Positions 36,051-44,514 of a DNA stretch of 64,000 bases are shown one piece after another. The stretch's first letter is position 1. Every line of letters begins with the position of its first letter. The DNA is from Jejuia sp. UBA6058. Its GTDB lineage: Bacteria; Bacteroidota; Bacteroidia; Flavobacteriales; Flavobacteriaceae. Below the pieces are notes generated by a model that was not told where the DNA came from, made no database searches, and saw only the letters and a list, made by a program, of their open reading frames with translations. The stretch spans positions 719,948-783,947 of the forward strand of contig DIYI01000012.1 of the NCBI GenBank assembly GCA_002428965.1, read 5' to 3'. The position numbers and the translations under genes are program-made.

Positions 36051-36890
36051 ATGAAAAAACAGGTGTTGGTTTTCATTTTATTATGTTTTTCTCTTTTTGG
36101 TTTTACGCAAGAAGACGAGAAGCGCCTGTTGGCAGAAAAAAAGGCCAATAATTATGTTTACGATGCCAATGAGCTTGTAAGCGAAGACTTTGTGGCTGCA
36201 GAGATGGAATACAGAAAAGCACTTTCCAATCAATCTGATAATATTGCTGGCATTTACAATCTCGGAAATTCTTATTACGAGAATGGAAATTTCGAAGAGG
36301 CATTATTCAGACATCAGCAAACTGCGAAATTAGCTACTTCAAAAGATGCAAAGCATAAGGCATTTCATAATATGGGGAATATACTCATGAAGAATAAGAA
36401 ATGTAAAGAAGCTGTTGAAGCATATAAAAGCGCTTTAAGAAATAATCCTTCAGATGATGAGACGCGTTATAATTTGGCTTTGGCTAAAGAGTGCGCAAAA
36501 CAACAAGAAGACGAGAATAAGGACGATGAGAATAAGGAGGATAAAGATAATAGCGACGATAAAAAGGACGAGAACAAGGAAAATCAAGACGAGAATAAAG
36601 ACAATCAGGAAAACAAGGGCGGAGAAGATAAGGAAGATGAGAAAAAAGATGGAGAGGATAAAGAGGATAAGCAAGATGAACAAAAGCCTGAGGATAAAAA
36701 AGAAGATAAAAACAAGGGTGATAAAGAAAAAGAAGACAAGCAAAAGCCACAGCCTAAACCAGGGCAGTTATCACCTCAGCAAATTAAAAGTTTGCTAGAA
36801 GCTATGAATAATCAAGAGCAAAAAGTACAAGAAAAGATGAATGCCGAAAAACAAAAGGGTATCAAAATAAAAACTAAAAAAGATTGGTAG
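36051..36890 (+). CDS. batC: BatC, TPR protein with a long charged tail
   Basis: The 279-residue protein has a signal peptide (ending FGFTQ), TPR units at about 45-145 (AGIYNLGNSYYENGNFEEAL, then KAFHNMGNILMKNKKCKEAV), and an extreme Lys/Asp/Glu-rich low-complexity tail from about 150 to 235. The plus strand is correspondingly purine-rich. The C-terminal part (LSPQQIKSLLEAMNNQEQKV) is helical. BatC homologues use TPRs for protein interaction within the Bat complex. Long antisense frames in the tail are by-products of the repeat. Confidence 0.9.
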   Translation: MKKQVLVFILLCFSLFGFTQEDEKRLLAEKKANNYVYDANELVSEDFVAAEMEYRKALSNQSDNIAGIYNLGNSYYENGNFEEALFRHQQTAKLATSKDAKHKAFHNMGNILMKNKKCKEAVEAYKSALRNNPSDDETRYNLALAKECAKQQEDENKDDENKEDKDNSDDKKDENKENQDENKDNQENKGGEDKEDEKKDGEDKEDKQDEQKPEDKKEDKNKGDKEKEDKQKPQPKPGQLSPQQIKSLLEAMNNQEQKVQEKMNAEKQKGIKIKTKKDW

Positions 36891-36909
36891 TTGCTATTTA
36901 AAAGGATTA

Positions 36910-38682
36910 ATGAAGTTAGGTAAACACATACTATTTATTTTCTTTTTCTTGACTTCACTTTTGTTGTCTGCACAGGTAAAATTTGAGACTAAAGTAAGCA
37001 AGAAAAGGCTTGGAGTAAACGAGCGTTTGCGGGTTGATTTTGAGATGGATCAAGATGGAGATAATTTTAACCCTCCAAGTTTTAATGGGTTTACAGTTAT
37101 TGGTGGTCCAAACCAAGCAGTAAATTATTCTTGGGTTAATGGAAAAAAAACGTTTAAGAAATCTTATAGCTACTTTTTAGCACCTAAAACAAGAGGAGCC
37201 TTAACCATTGGACAAGCTACCATTGAAATAGACGGAGAAATTTACAAAACTACACCGGTTAAAGTAGACATTACAGCTGCGGTAGATAAACCTACCGATG
37301 TAAACGATCCCAATTACAAAGCTATAAATACAGTACATTTAGTGGCTGAGGTTTCAAACACCAACCCTTATTTAAATGAGGCTATAACTGTAGTTTACAA
37401 ACTCTATGTAGCAGCGAGTACAGCGGTAACCAATTGGCGCGAAATTGATACACCAAGGTATGATGATTTTTGGAGTCAAAATCTTGATACTAAAGGGCAG
37501 CGTCCACAAAATACTACGTATAAGGATGAAGATTACAGGTATTTAGTTCTCAGAAAGACAGTCTTATACCCACAACGTACAGGAGAATTAAAGCTGGAGC
37601 CATTAAGTTTGAATGTTGATATACAGGTGCCAACGAATAGGCGTGATATTTTTGGAAGCCGATTAATGTCTAAAGTCAGTCGTACTATAGCGGCAGGAAG
37701 CCGAACCATCAATGTTAAGCCATTACCTTCGGTTGGCAAGCCAGCAGACTTTAGCGGAGCGGTAGGGGACTTTTCATTTAAAGTAACGCCTTCAAAAACA
37801 GAGCTTGATGCAACAGAATCTTTTCAAGCAAAAGTTGAAGTAAGAGGTAAGGGGAATTTAAAACTGTTCAACCTACCTAAATTAAATTTACCTAGTTCTT
37901 TAGAGGTTTATGAACCTGAACATAATGAGAATGTAAGTACTACTTCCAAAGGAATGCAAGGGAGTATTTCAGATACGTATACTGTTGTACCACAATATAG
38001 AGGCAAGTATCCTCTACCACAAGTATCATTTTCCTATTTTGATTTAGCATCAGAAACCTATAAGAGATTGTCCTCAGATGAGATTGTAATTAATGTACTT
38101 GATGGTCCTGTTAATTCAGCTTCTGAAGCAAATAACACGACTGCTAATACTAGTGTAAAACAACCTGTTTTGTCCTCAAATCAGTTTGCTTTTATTAAAA
38201 CTAAGACAAACTTAGTTTCAACCAAAGAAGAGTATTTTTTTAAATCAAAGTTGTTTTGGAGTTTGTTATTTGGACCTTTCATAGCTATTCCATTGGCTAT
38301 TGTGGTAAGACGTAAGAAAGTCTCAAGAGATGCTGATGTAGTTGGAAATAAAAGAAGAAAAGCAGATAAACTAGCGCGAAAATATTTAAAAGGCGCTAAA
38401 AAAGAGTTAGGCAAAAAAGAAGCATTTTATGATGCTTTAGAAAAGGCGCTTCATAATTATTTAAAGGCGAAACTTAGAATTGAAACCAGCGAGTTAAGCA
38501 AAGATAGAATTCAAAGTTTACTAACAGAAAATGGAGTAGAAACAAACGTAGTTAATGATTTCCTAGCTATTTTTGAAAACTGTGAGTTGGCAAGATATAC
38601 CCCAATTACAAATGTAACTATGCAAGCTGATTACGATAAGGCGGCAAAGACAATTTCTTTAATTGATAAACAAGCTCGCTAA
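36910..38682 (+). CDS. batD: BatD family protein
   Basis: The 590-residue protein has a signal peptide (ending LLSAQ), an extended periplasmic part of Ig-like beta domains (VKFETKVSKKRLGVNERLRV at the start), one membrane segment near 447-467 (LLFGPFIAIPLAIVV), and a cytoplasmic helical domain rich in Lys/Arg. It is the BatD component of the operon, with BatE following directly. The last Bat gene starts 1 bp after its stop. Confidence 0.93.
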   Translation: MKLGKHILFIFFFLTSLLLSAQVKFETKVSKKRLGVNERLRVDFEMDQDGDNFNPPSFNGFTVIGGPNQAVNYSWVNGKKTFKKSYSYFLAPKTRGALTIGQATIEIDGEIYKTTPVKVDITAAVDKPTDVNDPNYKAINTVHLVAEVSNTNPYLNEAITVVYKLYVAASTAVTNWREIDTPRYDDFWSQNLDTKGQRPQNTTYKDEDYRYLVLRKTVLYPQRTGELKLEPLSLNVDIQVPTNRRDIFGSRLMSKVSRTIAAGSRTINVKPLPSVGKPADFSGAVGDFSFKVTPSKTELDATESFQAKVEVRGKGNLKLFNLPKLNLPSSLEVYEPEHNENVSTTSKGMQGSISDTYTVVPQYRGKYPLPQVSFSYFDLASETYKRLSSDEIVINVLDGPVNSASEANNTTANTSVKQPVLSSNQFAFIKTKTNLVSTKEEYFFKSKLFWSLLFGPFIAIPLAIVVRRKKVSRDADVVGNKRRKADKLARKYLKGAKKELGKKEAFYDALEKALHNYLKAKLRIETSELSKDRIQSLLTENGVETNVVNDFLAIFENCELARYTPITNVTMQADYDKAAKTISLIDKQAR

Positions 38683-38683
38683 T

Positions 38684-39445
38684 ATGAAACAGATCATATC
38701 TATCCTTTTCGTAGTATTAAGTTTTGTTTCCATTAAAGCTCAGAACACTACTCTTTTTGAAGAAGGCAATACCTTATATAACGAAGGTAAATATGCCGAG
38801 GCCATAGATAAGTATATGGCTGTTTTAGAAACTGGAACACATTCTTCGGAGTTATACTATAATATTGGTAATGCGCATTACAAGCTCAATAATATAGCAC
38901 CGAGTATATATTATTTTGAAAAGGCTTTATTATTAAACCCAAACGACAAGGATATTAAGAATAATTTAGCTTATGCTGAAAATATGACCATTGATGCCAT
39001 AGAGGTAGTGCCTGAAGTTGGTTTTTCTAAAATAATTAAAAACATAACCAATAATTTCAATTTTGATATTTGGGCTTGGGGAGCAGTTATTTTCGCATTA
39101 CTTTATGTGTCTCTGGTCTTGCTTTATTACTTTTCATATGCTTCTGGAAGAAAAAGATTCGCGTTTATTACCAGTATTGTCTGCCTATTTGGTATTTGTA
39201 TAACATTGGCATTTGCTTTTAATAAGTATCAAATTGATAAAAAGGATAATCCTGGGATCATATTTGCTCAAGAATCTCAAGTAAAAACAGAGCCCAATTT
39301 AAGAAGCGAAGAGTCCTTTAGACTGCATGAAGGTACAAAGGTACAAGTACTAGAAACTGTTGACGATTGGAAGAAAATTAGATTGTCTGATGGAAAAACG
39401 GGATGGATTGCTTCAGAAGACGTAAAAATATTGAAGGAGTTTTAA
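38684..39445 (+). CDS. batE: BatE, TPR and SH3-like protein
   Basis: I choose the ATG at 38684, which gives a signal peptide (MKQIISILFVVLSFVSIKAQ) and starts 1 bp after batD. An alternative ATG 7 codons upstream lies in the batD end. The 253-residue product has TPR units at about 25-105 (NTLYNEGKYAEAIDKYMAVL), two membrane segments near 130-150 and 158-178, and a C-terminal bacterial SH3 domain (EPNLRSEESFRLHEGTKVQV). It completes the bat operon. Confidence 0.9.
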   Translation: MKQIISILFVVLSFVSIKAQNTTLFEEGNTLYNEGKYAEAIDKYMAVLETGTHSSELYYNIGNAHYKLNNIAPSIYYFEKALLLNPNDKDIKNNLAYAENMTIDAIEVVPEVGFSKIIKNITNNFNFDIWAWGAVIFALLYVSLVLLYYFSYASGRKRFAFITSIVCLFGICITLAFAFNKYQIDKKDNPGIIFAQESQVKTEPNLRSEESFRLHEGTKVQVLETVDDWKKIRLSDGKTGWIASEDVKILKEF

Positions 39446-39494
39446 AAGCTTAATAAATATACACTATATTTAATCTTCTGAAACATCAATTGAA

Positions 39495-39794
39495 ATGTTT
39501 AAAAGCCTATTAGCAATCTTACTTTCATCAATATTTACAATTATTATTGTACTACCAACACTAGTTATTGCTTTTGATAATTCAGTAGATGTCTCTATGT
39601 TTTATACCTCTTCTGAAGAGGAAAAAGATAAAAATCAGGAAAAAAATAAGGAATTAGAGTTTATTGTTGTAACACTAAAACACCCTTTAGAAAACTCAAC
39701 AATAGATTTTACCGAGGCGGATTTAGAGTATTATTTTAAAGCTTATAAAAAACCGCATATTAAGCTTACTTTTCCACCTCCAAAAACGGTTTAA
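39495..39794 (+). CDS. Small membrane-anchored or exported protein, unknown function
   Basis: The 99-residue product starts with a hydrophobic segment (MFKSLLAILLSSIFTIIIVL) that could be a signal peptide or anchor. A charged stretch (SSEEEKDKNQEKNKELEF) and a short beta/alpha region follow. I recognise no domain. It lies 49 bp after batE and could be the last gene of that transcript. A weak hairpin (AACCGT / ACGGTT near 39841-39867) follows it. Confidence 0.6.
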   Translation: MFKSLLAILLSSIFTIIIVLPTLVIAFDNSVDVSMFYTSSEEEKDKNQEKNKELEFIVVTLKHPLENSTIDFTEADLEYYFKAYKKPHIKLTFPPPKTV

Positions 39795-39881
39795 TTCTCC
39801 TATTTCAAGTTTTACTCAAATTACATTTCCTTACAAACTCAACCGTAGTATTTTTAGCGACGGTTTCAAATTATATATTTT

Positions 39882-41465
39882 ATGTTCAAACATTTAAAAA
39901 AGGATCTCCCCGCTAGTATAGTAGTATTTTTTGTAGCATTACCATTATGTTTAGGTATTGCTTTAGCGAGTGGAGCACCATTATTTTCTGGTCTTATTGC
40001 CGGAATTGTCGGTGGTATTGTGGTCGGTAGTCTAAGTGGTTCCTCTATAGGGGTAAGTGGACCTGCAGCAGGATTAGCGGCCATAGTTTTAGCTGCAATC
40101 ACTTCATTGGGTTATGAAAATTTCCTAGTAGCGGTTGTTATTGGTGGCGTAATACAGATATTATTTGGCGTACTACGCCTTGGTATTATTGGTTACTTTT
40201 TCCCATCCTCCGTAATTAAAGGGATGCTAACGGGAATTGGTATCATAATTATTTTGAAAGAGATTCCATATTTCTTTGGGATGGACAAAGATCCTCAAGG
40301 TGATTTTGCATTTCTGCAAGTAGATGGAAAAAATACCATAACAGAACTCTTAAATGCATTAAATGCGCTAATAAGTGGTAATTTTAATGTGGGAGCTACT
40401 TTAATAGCGCTCATTTCATTAGGGATACTTATCTTATGGAGTAATGTATTATCGAAAAAAGGTAAGTTTTTCCAACTTGTACAGGGGCCACTGGTTGCTG
40501 TGGTTGTTGGGGTAGTATTTTACATACTTACCAAGGATGGTTCGATGCATTTGTCGGCAGATCATCTTGTAGCTGTGCCTGTTCCAGATGGATTTGATAG
40601 CTTTTTGTCGCAATTTAGTTTTCCTAATTTTGGAGTCATTGGTAAAGCAGAAATTTGGGTAACCGGCTTTACTATTGCTTTAGTTGCTTCTTTAGAAACG
40701 CTTCTTTGTGTAGAAGCTACGGATAAGTTAGATCCGCATAAAAACGTAACTCCAACAAATAGAGAATTATTGGCTCAAGGAACAGGTAACTTTATTTCTG
40801 GAATGATTGGAGGATTACCAATTACACAAGTAATTGTTAGGAGTTCTGCAAATATTCAATCTGGTGGACGCACAAAAATGTCAGCAATAATTCATGGTTT
40901 TTTCTTATTAACTTCAGTAATTATCATACCTAAGATATTGAACATGATTCCTTTATCAGTACTTGCTGCTGTTCTGTTTATTGTAGGTTATAAATTAGCG
41001 AAACCTTCTACGTTTAAACAAATGTTTAGTTTAGGGTGGAAGCAGTGGTTGCCATTTATTGTAACTATTTTAGGAATCGTATTTAGCGATTTACTTAAGG
41101 GTATAGGACTTGGTTTAGCTGTTGGTATCGTTATTATACTAATTAAAAGTTATCAAAACTCACATTTCTTGCATAAGGAAGGAGAAGATGTTGATGATGG
41201 AAAAATTAAAATGACCTTGGCCGAAGAGGTTACTTTCTTTAACAAGGGCGCTATTTTGAAAGAACTTGATAAAGTGCCTTCAAATTCATTTTTAGAACTG
41301 GATGTTAGAAAAACGAGGTATCTGGACAATGATATTATAGAAATTTTGGAAGATTTCGCCTTAAAAGCTAAAGAACGTAATATTGATATAAACTTGGTGT
41401 CGGCTTCGGGAGAGACTAAAAACCCAGATAGCTACATTGAATTTTTTAAGCTAAACAAAATCTAA
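39882..41465 (+). CDS. SulP family anion transporter (possible BicA-type bicarbonate uptake)
   Basis: The 527-residue protein has a SulP transmembrane core of about 10-12 helices (from DLPASIVVFFVALPLCLGIA at about 7-26) and a C-terminal STAS domain near 430-527. SulP members move sulfate, bicarbonate or other anions, often with Na+ or H+. The sequence alone does not fix the substrate. Its neighbour on the opposite strand is an SbtA-type bicarbonate permease, which favours bicarbonate. Confidence 0.88.
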   Translation: MFKHLKKDLPASIVVFFVALPLCLGIALASGAPLFSGLIAGIVGGIVVGSLSGSSIGVSGPAAGLAAIVLAAITSLGYENFLVAVVIGGVIQILFGVLRLGIIGYFFPSSVIKGMLTGIGIIIILKEIPYFFGMDKDPQGDFAFLQVDGKNTITELLNALNALISGNFNVGATLIALISLGILILWSNVLSKKGKFFQLVQGPLVAVVVGVVFYILTKDGSMHLSADHLVAVPVPDGFDSFLSQFSFPNFGVIGKAEIWVTGFTIALVASLETLLCVEATDKLDPHKNVTPTNRELLAQGTGNFISGMIGGLPITQVIVRSSANIQSGGRTKMSAIIHGFFLLTSVIIIPKILNMIPLSVLAAVLFIVGYKLAKPSTFKQMFSLGWKQWLPFIVTILGIVFSDLLKGIGLGLAVGIVIILIKSYQNSHFLHKEGEDVDDGKIKMTLAEEVTFFNKGAILKELDKVPSNSFLELDVRKTRYLDNDIIEILEDFALKAKERNIDINLVSASGETKNPDSYIEFFKLNKI

Positions 41466-41486
41466 TATCAAGGTTCGATATAAAAT

Positions 41487-41515
41487 AAAAGCCACCAAAA
41501 TTTTTGGTGGCTTTT
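41487..41515. terminator. Bidirectional terminator between SulP and SbtA genes
   Basis: The near-perfect inverted repeat AAAAGCCACC / GGTGGCTTTT surrounds an AT-rich centre, with A-tract and T-tract on either side, so it can work on both strands. It lies between two convergent genes. Confidence 0.85.
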
Positions 41516-41546
41516 CAGTTTTTCTTTTTCAATTTGTACATATGTA

Positions 41547-42509
41547 CTATATCATTTGTAAAAATGCATAATAAATCGGCATACCTAATGTAATATTAAA
41601 CGGAAAAGTTATTCCCAAAGCCATGGGTATGTAAATCCCGGCATCGGCTCTAGGTTCTGCAAGTTTCATTGTAGCAGGTACCGCAATATACGAAGCGCCT
41701 GCCCCAAGTATAGCAAATAATAAACGGTTGCCGGGACTTTCAGTTATAAACCCACTTAAATAAGCCACAATTAAGCCGTTTACTAATGGTACTAAAATAC
41801 CAAAAGCAAACAAAAAGAAACCGTACTTTTTAAAGCCTTTAATACGTTTTGCGGTTACCATACCCATTTCTAGGAGAAATAAAGATAAAAACCCTTTAAA
41901 AATATCGGTCGTAAAGGGCTCAATACCTCGGGCTTGAGTTGCATCTGATATTAGTCCTATAGCTAAACTACCAATAAGCATTAACACGCTGCCACCAGTT
42001 AGGGAGTGTTTCACTAATGATCCTATTGATTTATCTGTTTGTTTAGATGCATCATAAAGCATTATTAAGATAACTCCAACAATAATTGCAGGCGATTCCA
42101 TAATCGCCATAATAGCCACCATATGCCCTCCAAATGAAACGCCTTGATTCTCTAAAAATGACACTGCAGTCACAAAGGTAACGGCACTTACAGAGCCATA
42201 GGCAGCAGCAATAGCACCAGCATTAGGCACACCCACCTTTTTCTTCAAAGCAAAAAAGGTATAAATAGGTACAAGACTAGAAAGAAGTACGGCAAAAATT
42301 ATAGAATATAAAATTTCTGAGTTAAACTCACTGTGTGATAGTTCTTGCCCTCCTTTAAACCCTATGGCAAACAATAGATAAAGTGAAATGAACTTTGAAG
42401 AATTCTCCGGGATTTTTAAATCACTTTTTAAGCAGGTGGCAATAATTCCGAGAATAAAAAATAAAAGAACAGGATTGGTTAAATTACTAATGAGTACATC
42501 TATGTTCAT
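41547..42509 (-). CDS. sbtA: SbtA-type sodium-dependent bicarbonate permease
   Basis: The 320-residue membrane protein matches the SbtA/DUF897 family, with about 10 helices in two inverted halves. The start PVLLFFILGIIATCLKSDLK and LLFAIGFKGGQEL are characteristic. In cyanobacteria SbtA takes up bicarbonate with sodium, and a PII-like SbtB controls it; no SbtB gene is visible. It is divergent from a LysR regulator and convergent with SulP. Confidence 0.88.
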   Translation of the reverse strand: MNIDVLISNLTNPVLLFFILGIIATCLKSDLKIPENSSKFISLYLLFAIGFKGGQELSHSEFNSEILYSIIFAVLLSSLVPIYTFFALKKKVGVPNAGAIAAAYGSVSAVTFVTAVSFLENQGVSFGGHMVAIMAIMESPAIIVGVILIMLYDASKQTDKSIGSLVKHSLTGGSVLMLIGSLAIGLISDATQARGIEPFTTDIFKGFLSLFLLEMGMVTAKRIKGFKKYGFFLFAFGILVPLVNGLIVAYLSGFITESPGNRLLFAILGAGASYIAVPATMKLAEPRADAGIYIPMALGITFPFNITLGMPIYYAFLQMI

Positions 42510-42535
42510 AAGGTTAGCTATTTTTTAGATTGGGG

Positions 42536-42577
42536 CAAAAGTATTTTAACATATTCATATATTTTTATTTAAATTTG
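42536..42577. promoter_or_regulatory. Divergent promoters of sbtA and the LysR gene
   Basis: On the minus strand TACTTTTG (plus-strand CAAAAGTA, 42536-42543) lies 27 bp before the sbtA start. On the plus strand TAAATTTG (42570-42577) lies 24 bp before the LysR start. Both fit the -7 consensus TANNTTTG. The closeness of the two elements suggests shared control. Confidence 0.5.
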
Positions 42578-42601
42578 TTATTAAAAACATAAATAGTTTT
42601 T

Positions 42602-43528
42602 ATGAATTTTACATTACATCAATTAAAAGTTTTCAGTGTTATTGTTCAAAATAAGAGCATAACAAAAGCTGCGGAGGAACTTAACATGACGCAACCAGCA
42701 GCATCTATTCAACTTAAAAATTTTCAAGATCAATTTGATATTCCTTTAACAGAGGTTATTGGTAGACAGTTGTATGTGACTGATTTTGGGAAAGAGATTT
42801 ATGGTATTGCAGAGTCTATTTTAAACCAGGTTGAAACAATAGATTATAGAACACAAGCATTTAAGGGCTTGCTCTCGGGTAAACTAAAAATTTCGGTAGT
42901 ATCAACAGGAAACTACGTGATGCCTTATTTTTTAAATGGGTTTTTAAAGCAACATCCTCAAGTAGACTTAATGATGGATGTTTCTAATAAAACAAACGTT
43001 ATTAAGGATTTGGAGCAAAATGAAGTTGATTTTTCCTTAGTAACGGTAAGTCCCGAGCATTTAGATTTGTATGAAGAACCTATTATGGTAAATAAGTTGC
43101 ATTTAGTAGCGGCAGCTGGTAATAGTTTGGACGGTGATATTGTAAAAAACAAATCAATCTTTAACAAGATTCCATTAATTTACAGAGAAGAGGGTTCTGG
43201 AACAAGGTTTACTATGCAACAGTTTTTTACCCAAGAGCATATAGAGCCAAAAGTAAAGCTAGAATTAACAACAAACGAAGCTATAATTCAAGCTGTTGTG
43301 GCGGATATTGGGGTTTCGGTGGTGTCGTTGTTGAGTATAAAAAATGAATTATCTCAAAAAGAACTCAAAATTATTCCAGTTAAAGGCTTGCCTTTAGAAT
43401 CTCAGTGGAAACTAATATGGTTAAAAAGGAAGAACCTATCACCAGTAGCACTTGCCTTTTTAGACTACGTAAGGCAGGAAAAAGAAAAAGTGTATGAAAA
43501 CTATTTTAAGTGGATGGAACAATATTAA
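42602..43528 (+). CDS. LysR family regulator (CbbR/CmpR-like position)
   Basis: The 308-residue protein has an N-terminal winged HTH (FTLHQLKVFSVIVQNKSITK, then AAEELNMTQPAASIQLKNFQ) and a C-terminal LysR substrate-binding domain. The N-terminal sequence resembles CbbR/CysB-group regulators. Divergent placement next to the SbtA gene fits autoregulation and control of that permease, as CmpR and CbbR-type regulators do for inorganic carbon genes in autotrophs. The effector is unknown. Confidence 0.9.
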   Translation: MNFTLHQLKVFSVIVQNKSITKAAEELNMTQPAASIQLKNFQDQFDIPLTEVIGRQLYVTDFGKEIYGIAESILNQVETIDYRTQAFKGLLSGKLKISVVSTGNYVMPYFLNGFLKQHPQVDLMMDVSNKTNVIKDLEQNEVDFSLVTVSPEHLDLYEEPIMVNKLHLVAAAGNSLDGDIVKNKSIFNKIPLIYREEGSGTRFTMQQFFTQEHIEPKVKLELTTNEAIIQAVVADIGVSVVSLLSIKNELSQKELKIIPVKGLPLESQWKLIWLKRKNLSPVALAFLDYVRQEKEKVYENYFKWMEQY

Positions 43529-43539
43529 ACCTGTGAATT

Positions 43540-44046
43540 TTATGTGTCTTCTTCTTCTTCATTATCAGATTTTATAATATTAGGGAAAATAGTTGGCGCC
43601 AAGGATTTTACAGGTTTGTATAAAATAGAATCTTGCAAATCCTTATCACTAGCAAAAGGTATTGTTTTGTTCAAACCATCAAAAACGATTAGGACGACGC
43701 TTAAAATTAATCCTACTTTTAAAGCGCCAAAAACGCCACCTAGAATTTTATTTAAAGCACCCAATGCAGCAAAATTTGCGAGTTTCGTAAGTGCTTTTCC
43801 TGCTAAAGCAATAGCTAAAACTATAATAACAAAAGTTATTGCAAAGGCTACTATGTTTATGTATTTCTCGTCCCAAGATACTTTTTCAATTAAAAAATCT
43901 ACCACAAAACTACTAAAGTGAATGGCGCCATAAACACCCAAAACTAGTGCTACTAAAGAGGCTACTTCAACAAAAAGTCCTTTCATGAAACCTCGAATTA
44001 AACCAAAAAGTAAAAGTGATCCGAGAATAATATCAATAATTGCCAT
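43540..44046 (-). CDS. cvpA: CvpA family membrane protein
   Basis: The 168-residue protein has the CvpA pattern: four membrane segments (IIDIILGSLLLFGLIRGFMK at the start, then about 30-50, 62-85 and 100-125) and the early Arg-Gly motif GLIRGFMKGLFVE. In Escherichia coli CvpA is linked to colicin V production and purF expression; in other bacteria to envelope stress. The gene is convergent with the LysR gene (11 bp between stops). Confidence 0.88.
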   Translation of the reverse strand: MAIIDIILGSLLLFGLIRGFMKGLFVEVASLVALVLGVYGAIHFSSFVVDFLIEKVSWDEKYINIVAFAITFVIIVLAIALAGKALTKLANFAALGALNKILGGVFGALKVGLILSVVLIVFDGLNKTIPFASDKDLQDSILYKPVKSLAPTIFPNIIKSDNEEEEDT

Positions 44047-44149
44047 GGTGGTTTCGTTTTTGTAAATATAGATAAATTCTAATCCTGTTATCTAAAACGT
44101 AAAAAAGTCTAGAAACGTTTATTAAATTTGATTTTTAAAAAAATTAAGA

Positions 44150-44506
44150 GTGTCTAGAGACGAAAAATTAAAAGAACGATGGGAGTTGGTAGTTAAAAAG
44201 CTGTCCGATCAATTTGCGGATGGAGATATTTTAGATTTAGATGCAATTATATATCTTATTGGTGTACAGGAGTTGGGGCAACTAAATCGAAGCTTTAAAA
44301 AAGACCAAAAGGTAGATCTAATGCACATTGCTATTTGTAAATTGCTCGCGCCTTACGGTTATTACGAGCTAGATTTTGTAGACGACGATGGTTGGCCGCA
44401 TTACAAAACCTTAGAATCTTTACCTTTTTTAAAAGCAGGAGAGCAATCTGTTCTTATGAAAGAAGCTATAGTAAACTACTTCTTAGAGACGAAATACATA
44501 TTCTAG
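44150..44506 (+). CDS. Conserved-looking hypothetical protein
   Basis: The 118-residue product starts at GTG 44150; no in-frame ATG exists between the preceding stop (44129) and this codon. The protein is soluble and mainly helical, with an ordered central part (LDLDAIIYLIGVQELGQLNR) and the motif DDDGWPHYKTLESLPFL. I recognise no named domain. It resembles small proteins widespread in Flavobacteriaceae, from general memory only. It is convergent with the ferredoxin reductase gene (8 bp between stops). Confidence 0.7.
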   Translation: MSRDEKLKERWELVVKKLSDQFADGDILDLDAIIYLIGVQELGQLNRSFKKDQKVDLMHIAICKLLAPYGYYELDFVDDDGWPHYKTLESLPFLKAGEQSVLMKEAIVNYFLETKYIF

Positions 44507-44514
44507 ATTGAGTT

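Noticed and set aside
36450..36800. Long frames on both strands inside the batC tail
   Set aside because: They are by-products of the purine-rich repeat; their products are monotonous Leu/Ile/Phe- or Lys/Arg/Ile-rich strings without signals.
38663..38683. Upstream ATG for batE
   Set aside because: It overlaps the batD end; the next ATG gives a clean signal peptide directly after the batD stop.
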